From: Oscillospiraceae bacterium
GTDB lineage: Bacteria; Bacillota; Clostridia; Oscillospirales; Acutalibacteraceae
Assembly: GCA_031261445.1 (NCBI GenBank)
Contig: JAISJQ010000020.1
Span: 1 to 57,511 of the forward strand
DNA: 57,511 nucleotides
Reading direction: 5' to 3'
Position 1 is the first letter of the stretch, and each line of letters starts with the position of its first letter. The position numbers and the translations under genes were made by a program. Under the pieces are notes generated by a model. The model ran no database searches. It was given only the letters and a program-made list of their open reading frames with translations, and was not told where the DNA came from. Below are positions 54,248 to 57,511 of the stretch, piece by piece.

Positions 54248-54379
54248 ATGGAAAAAATTTATGAAATCTTCGATGCCCTGCTCGCCTACATCAAAGTTGA
54301 TGAGACGATCAAACCCATCGTTGACGCGATCATCGCGTTCGTCAAGGACATCTTGGCCGGCGAAGACATCTCGTTCTAA
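54248..54379 (+). CDS. 43-residue acidic amphipathic peptide
   Basis: MEKIYEIFDALLAYIKVDET begins a short reading frame behind a perfect AAAGGAGG. Almost the whole peptide can form an amphipathic helix with Ile/Phe/Leu on one face. Net charge is about minus five; no signal peptide. A strong terminator follows 15 bases after the stop, so this is a complete small transcription unit. I do not recognise a family. Membrane-associated regulator, small toxin or secreted peptide are all open. Confidence 0.65.
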   Translation: MEKIYEIFDALLAYIKVDETIKPIVDAIIAFVKDILAGEDISF

Positions 54380-54393
54380 GTGAACGCCAGATC

Positions 54394-54427
54394 CCCCGTG
54401 CACCGCAAGGTGCGCGGGGTTTCGCTT
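54394..54427 (+). terminator. terminator of the small peptide gene
   Basis: CCCCGTGCACC (54394-54404) pairs with GGTGCGCGGGG (54409-54419) with one G-U and a GCAA tetraloop, followed by TTTCGCTTT. Confidence 0.85.
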
Positions 54428-54449
54428 TGTATGGGGGGGATATCGCCGC

Positions 54450-54478
54450 TTGACAAACCAAGCATAGTTCGGTATAAT
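54450..54478 (+). promoter_or_regulatory. consensus promoter of the DUF4160/DUF2442 pair
   Basis: TTGACA (54450-54455), 17 bases, TATAAT (54473-54478); 36 bases before the ATG. Confidence 0.92.
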
Positions 54479-54514
54479 ACAAGTCAAGAAGAACAGTCAA
54501 GAAAAGAGAAGCTC

Positions 54515-54781
54515 ATGCCAGAATTAAGCCGCTTTCAGGGAATCTCTATAAAAATGCTATATGCGGATGTGAAGCAACACAATAAGCCGCACATCCATGT
54601 ATTCTATGGCGAGTATTCGGCCTCTGTCGGCATTGACGGATCGTTGCTATCTGGGGATTTACCAGGCAAGCAATTGCAGTTGCTACGCGCGTGGATTATC
54701 TTGCATGAGGAAGAACTCTACGCCTCTTGGAATTCTGCCGTGCAAAGTGTTCCGTTTCAAAAAATCGCCCCACTACAATAA
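54515..54781 (+). CDS. DUF4160 protein
   Basis: 88 residues. PELSRFQGISIKMLYADVKQ, then HNKPHIHVFYGEYSASVGID is the diagnostic DUF4160 centre (HxxPHxHV). These small proteins are nearly always next to a DUF2442 gene, and the pair is often listed as a putative toxin-antitoxin-like module. Composition is lower in GC than its neighbours. AAAGAGAAG precedes ATG 54515. Confidence 0.85.
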   Translation: MPELSRFQGISIKMLYADVKQHNKPHIHVFYGEYSASVGIDGSLLSGDLPGKQLQLLRAWIILHEEELYASWNSAVQSVPFQKIAPLQ

Positions 54782-54793
54782 TGGAGGTGCTCT

Positions 54794-55132
54794 GTGACGA
54801 AACAGCAATATCTTTCTGTGAAAGCCATCAATCCACTGGACGATTTCCGACTATGGGTTATGTTTTCTGATGGAATAGAGAAAATTTTCAGCATGAAGCC
54901 TTATCTGCACCAGCAGGCATTTCAGCCTTTGAAAGACGTAGCAATTTTTAATCGTGTCCAACTTGACCATGGGATTCCCGTTTGGCTCGATGGAGAAATA
55001 GACATTGCCCCCGCTCGTCTTTATGTTGACGGGGAAATAGTTTTCTCCGACCCAAAGGTGAAGAGGGAATTTTTGGAAGGACTGCGCACGCCGTTTGCAG
55101 AGTGCATCCCCGCAAGCGAGGTAGAGTGGTAG
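54794..55132 (+). CDS. DUF2442 protein
   Basis: 112 residues. The family features VKAINPLDDFRLWVMFSDG and a C-terminal VWLDGEIDIAPARLYVDGE region are clear. GTG 54794 has TGGAGGT upstream and starts 12 bases after the DUF4160 stop, so the two form an operon. ftsY follows 48 bases later and may be read through from the same promoter, since no other promoter is obvious. Confidence 0.85.
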   Translation: MTKQQYLSVKAINPLDDFRLWVMFSDGIEKIFSMKPYLHQQAFQPLKDVAIFNRVQLDHGIPVWLDGEIDIAPARLYVDGEIVFSDPKVKREFLEGLRTPFAECIPASEVEW

Positions 55133-55180
55133 TGTGCAAAATTGCTTACAATAAAGAAAAACGTTTTAGGAGTGCACGGC

Positions 55181-56083
55181 ATGGGACTATTGGGCAAAAT
55201 TGGTGAGGGACTGGGGAAAACGCGGCGGCAGATGTCGGGCGCGATTGAGGCGTTGTTGCACGGCAAGAGTGAGGTGGACGACGACTTTTTCGATGGTCTA
55301 GAAGAGGCGTTGATTTTAGCGGATACGGGCATTTCCGCCGCAACGGAGCTGGTGGAGGGCTTGCGCAAGCGTGGGCGTAAACTCAAGACGGCGCAGGACG
55401 TGCGCGAGGCGCTGATTGCCGACGTGGCGGCGATGCTCACGGGCGGCGAGGAAGTCGACTTTGTGACGCGCCCCTCGGTGGTGCTGATGATCGGCGTGAA
55501 CGGCGCGGGGAAGACCACCAATCTGGGCAAGCTGTGCGCCTACTGGCACGCGCAGGACAAAAAAGTGATCCTCGCGGCGGCGGACACCTTCCGCGCGGCC
55601 GCCGTGGAACAGCTGGATGTCTGGGCAAAGCGGACGAACACGCCCATTATCCGCCACAAGGAGGGCGCAGACCCGGCGGCGGTGATCTACGATGCCATTG
55701 CGGCGGCCAAAGCGCGGGACATCGACATCGTCCTGTGCGACACCGCGGGGCGCTTGCACAACAAAAAAGCGCTCATGGACGAGCTGAGCAAAATCTACCG
55801 CGTCATTGAGCGCGAGCTACCCTATGCGGACAAAGAGGTCTTTTTGGTGCTGGACGCCACCACGGGCATGAACGCGGTCAACCAAGCGCGGCTCTTCGGC
55901 GAGGCGGCCAGCGTGACGGGCATTGTGCTCACCAAGCTCGACGGCACGGCCAAAGGCGGCGTGGTGCTGGCGATTCGGCGGGAGCTGGGCTTGCCCGTCA
56001 AGTTCATCGGTGTGGGCGAGGGCGTGGAGGATCTGCGCCCCTTCGATGCCCAAACCTTCGCGCGGGGACTGTTTGAGGAATGA
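55181..56083 (+). CDS. ftsY: signal recognition particle receptor FtsY
   Basis: 300 residues, a compact form lacking the long acidic N-terminal A domain. NG GTPase motifs: [14 protein letters not shown] (P-loop), [38 protein letters not shown] and [13 protein letters not shown]. It docks the SRP-ribosome complex at the membrane. TAGGAG precedes ATG 55181. Neither ffh nor smc is adjacent. Confidence 0.97.
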   Translation: MGLLGKIGEGLGKTRRQMSGAIEALLHGKSEVDDDFFDGLEEALILADTGISAATELVEGLRKRGRKLKTAQDVREALIADVAAMLTGGEEVDFVTRPSVVLMIGVNGAGKTTNLGKLCAYWHAQDKKVILAAADTFRAAAVEQLDVWAKRTNTPIIRHKEGADPAAVIYDAIAAAKARDIDIVLCDTAGRLHNKKALMDELSKIYRVIERELPYADKEVFLVLDATTGMNAVNQARLFGEAASVTGIVLTKLDGTAKGGVVLAIRRELGLPVKFIGVGEGVEDLRPFDAQTFARGLFEE

Positions 56084-56102
56084 GGATACAGGTGGGAGGG
56101 GT

Positions 56103-56258
56103 GTAGGGGCGACCCTTGTGGTCGCCCGCCGTTCCGCAGGGGGTAGGGCGCGCCCTACCCCTACACCCTCGCACCTGAATCCTCATTCCTGCATCCTCAA
56201 TCCTCCCGCCTCCCATGGGCGAACATACCCGCAGGGCGACCACAAGGGTCGCCCCTAC
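56103..56258. repeat. intergenic repeat copy 10, perfect 25-bp inverted repeat
   Basis: 56103-56127 (GTAGGGGCGACCCTTGTGGT plus CGCCC) is the exact reverse complement of 56234-56258. Between them lie a further palindrome near 56141-56161 (GTAGGGCGCGCCCTAC type) and a pyrimidine-rich stretch. It fills the gap between ftsY and the IS element. Confidence 0.8.
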
Positions 56259-56339
56259 GTGTCTAGATCCGTTGTCGTTTTTCAGGAGAAAAACGTGTTT
56301 GCCGCAGCATCTAGTCTCTAAAATCTAGCATCTAGCATC

Positions 56340-57511
56340 CACGGCCAAAGCATTTACTCGACAAACATCAACAAGTGCAAGAAATCGTGATTCATGGCGG
56401 CCTTGAACATCTTGTGCTTGGCGGACATGCGACCGACTTTTGTTTTGCGCAGCAATGCTAGTGCGGTCTTACGCAAAACGTTCATGTTCAGCGGCGAGCG
56501 CTCCTTGCGCATTCGTGCGCAATCCTCTCCAAAAATGACGTCCAAACACCAGTGCAGCCCATTTTCGATGCCCCAATGCCCGCGCACGGCCCGCGCGAGA
56601 TGCTTCACATCGGTCAAAGAAGTGAGGAAATACCTAGTTTCTTCGCGGGTCACGCCTTTCTCAGTGACCGTGGATTTCACCGCACCAATCGCCTGCAAAC
56701 CTGCCCATTTTTCGCACCCATAGAGCCAATCAATTTTCGTTTCGAGAAAATATTCGCGCAATTCCTGCCGCCCATGCCCCATTTCACGCATCGAAAATCG
56801 GTTGGAAATCGTCTCGTTTTCGAAATAAAATCGCACATCATCGTGCAAATCTGAATGATTTCCTTTCAGCGCGAGGACGTAATCCGCGCCTTTTTCAACG
56901 ATTTTTGCAGCAATTTTCGTCTGCGTGCCCATCGCGTCGATCGTGACAACGCTCCCTGAAACGTCGATCATATCCAACAATCGAGGAATCACAGTGATTT
57001 CATTCGACTTTTTGTCCACAACAACTTCGCCCAGCACCATCTGATTTTCGCTCACCCATGCCGAAACAACGTGGTACGCTTTGTGTTGCGCACTCCCGCT
57101 TCCACAAATCGTTTTTCCGTCAATGGACACTGTTTTCCCTGATAAATCCTTGATTTCTTCGAGGCAACTGTATAACACCGCCGCAAGTTCTGCGGGATCA
57201 ATTCGCTCCAAAACGCGGCGAAATGTGTCGCCATCTGGGATGCCGCTTGGCAGTTCCAGGAACGTTTTCAGCCACGCATGACGTTCTCTCCCGAACAGCT
57301 CCATATCTTCAAAATCCTCGCCGCCGCAAATCGTGCTGCACAGCGAAATTATCAAGATATCCACCAATTTGTGCCGCAAGTTTCCCCATTCTCGCCGCGG
57401 ATCGTGTACCGCTCGCAATTCCTCTTTCAACCTGTAAACGTCCATCCCTTTACACCCCCAGCACAGTATAACTCTTTTGTGACTGTTTGTAAAGTAAATG
57501 CTTTTGCCGTG
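56340..57511 (-). mobile_element. complete ISAs1-family insertion sequence
   Basis: 1172 bp. The terminal inverted repeats CACGGCCAAAGCATTTACT (56340-56358) and the complement of 57493-57511 agree at 18 of 19 positions. The single transposase gene runs on the minus strand, and its stop codon lies within the left repeat. The right end coincides with the last base of the window, so the target duplication cannot be checked. Confidence 0.9.
56354..57445 (-). CDS. ISAs1 family transposase
   Basis: 363 residues, full length and intact. DDE-type catalytic region: LSGKTVSIDGKTICGSGS (first Asp), GSVVTIDAMGTQ (second Asp) and RGHWGIENGLHWCLDVIFGE (Glu). N-terminal DPRREWGNLRHKLVDIL is typical. It should be able to move the element by cut-and-paste or a related route. 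No frameshift is present, so the element looks recently active. Confidence 0.95.
   Translation of the reverse strand: MDVYRLKEELRAVHDPRREWGNLRHKLVDILIISLCSTICGGEDFEDMELFGRERHAWLKTFLELPSGIPDGDTFRRVLERIDPAELAAVLYSCLEEIKDLSGKTVSIDGKTICGSGSAQHKAYHVVSAWVSENQMVLGEVVVDKKSNEITVIPRLLDMIDVSGSVVTIDAMGTQTKIAAKIVEKGADYVLALKGNHSDLHDDVRFYFENETISNRFSMREMGHGRQELREYFLETKIDWLYGCEKWAGLQAIGAVKSTVTEKGVTREETRYFLTSLTDVKHLARAVRGHWGIENGLHWCLDVIFGEDCARMRKERSPLNMNVLRKTALALLRKTKVGRMSAKHKMFKAAMNHDFLHLLMFVE

Noticed and set aside
1-57511. Ribosomal RNA genes
   Set aside because: No stretch resembles conserved 16S, 23S or 5S sequence on either strand.

Overview
The window comes from a fairly GC-rich, endospore-forming, Gram-positive anaerobe of the Clostridia (Oscillospirales-like is my best guess, inferred). 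The reasons are the paired sporulation genes yqfC and yqfD, a sortase-assembled pilus locus, an LCP cell-wall protein, Firmicutes-type promoters and ribosome binding sites, and a PBSX-type prophage.

Region 1 (1-21.6 kb) is the structural half of a contractile-tail prophage in the order of Bacillus PBSX/skin: lysin-like fragment, minor head protein, XkdF protease, capsid, connectors, sheath (XkdK), tube (XkdM), frameshifted chaperone (XkdN), tape measure, baseplate (XkdP-XkdU) and tail fibre. Terminase and portal are not in the window. After the fibre come a hairpin, a promoter and two AT-rich cargo genes: an N6-adenine DNA methyltransferase and a small candidate PD-(D/E)XK nuclease. A tRNA-Val gene follows and is the probable attachment site.

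Region 2 (21.6-24.0 kb) holds xanthine phosphoribosyltransferase, an orphan BMP-family lipoprotein and tRNA-Thr. Region 3 (24.4-36.9 kb) is a pilus operon: coiled-coil protein, signal peptidase I, a very large adhesin split by an 8-G tract, the backbone pilin and two overlapping sortases, closed by a terminator shared with an opposing tRNA-Glu/tRNA-Asn unit.

Region 4 (37.4-56.3 kb) is mostly housekeeping: a DivIVA-like protein, an APRT-like PRTase, TlyA, LCP, NAD synthetase, an LDH2-type dehydrogenase, pgk, a DUF4430/toroid surface protein, yqfC-yqfD, a flavodoxin-like protein, upp and ftsY. Accessory modules are inserted: an HTH-HipA fusion with an operator palindrome, a DUF4143 ATPase behind three 23-bp iterons, a 43-residue peptide gene, and a DUF4160/DUF2442 pair. 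Many intergenic gaps hold copies of a repeat family made of GC-rich hairpins and AT-rich inverted repeats. The window ends exactly at the terminal inverted repeat of a complete ISAs1-family element.

The strongest signals for a second look are: (i) a textbook -1 frameshift site in the tail chaperone; (ii) the giant adhesin, with a homopolymeric tract that breaks it and a direct repeat exactly 1500 bp apart flanking its thioester domain; (iii) the HTH-HipA and ATPase pair sharing a TCGGAA-type operator core; (iv) the two-gene methyltransferase/nuclease cargo; and (v) a zincin-like domain fused to the phage minor head protein.
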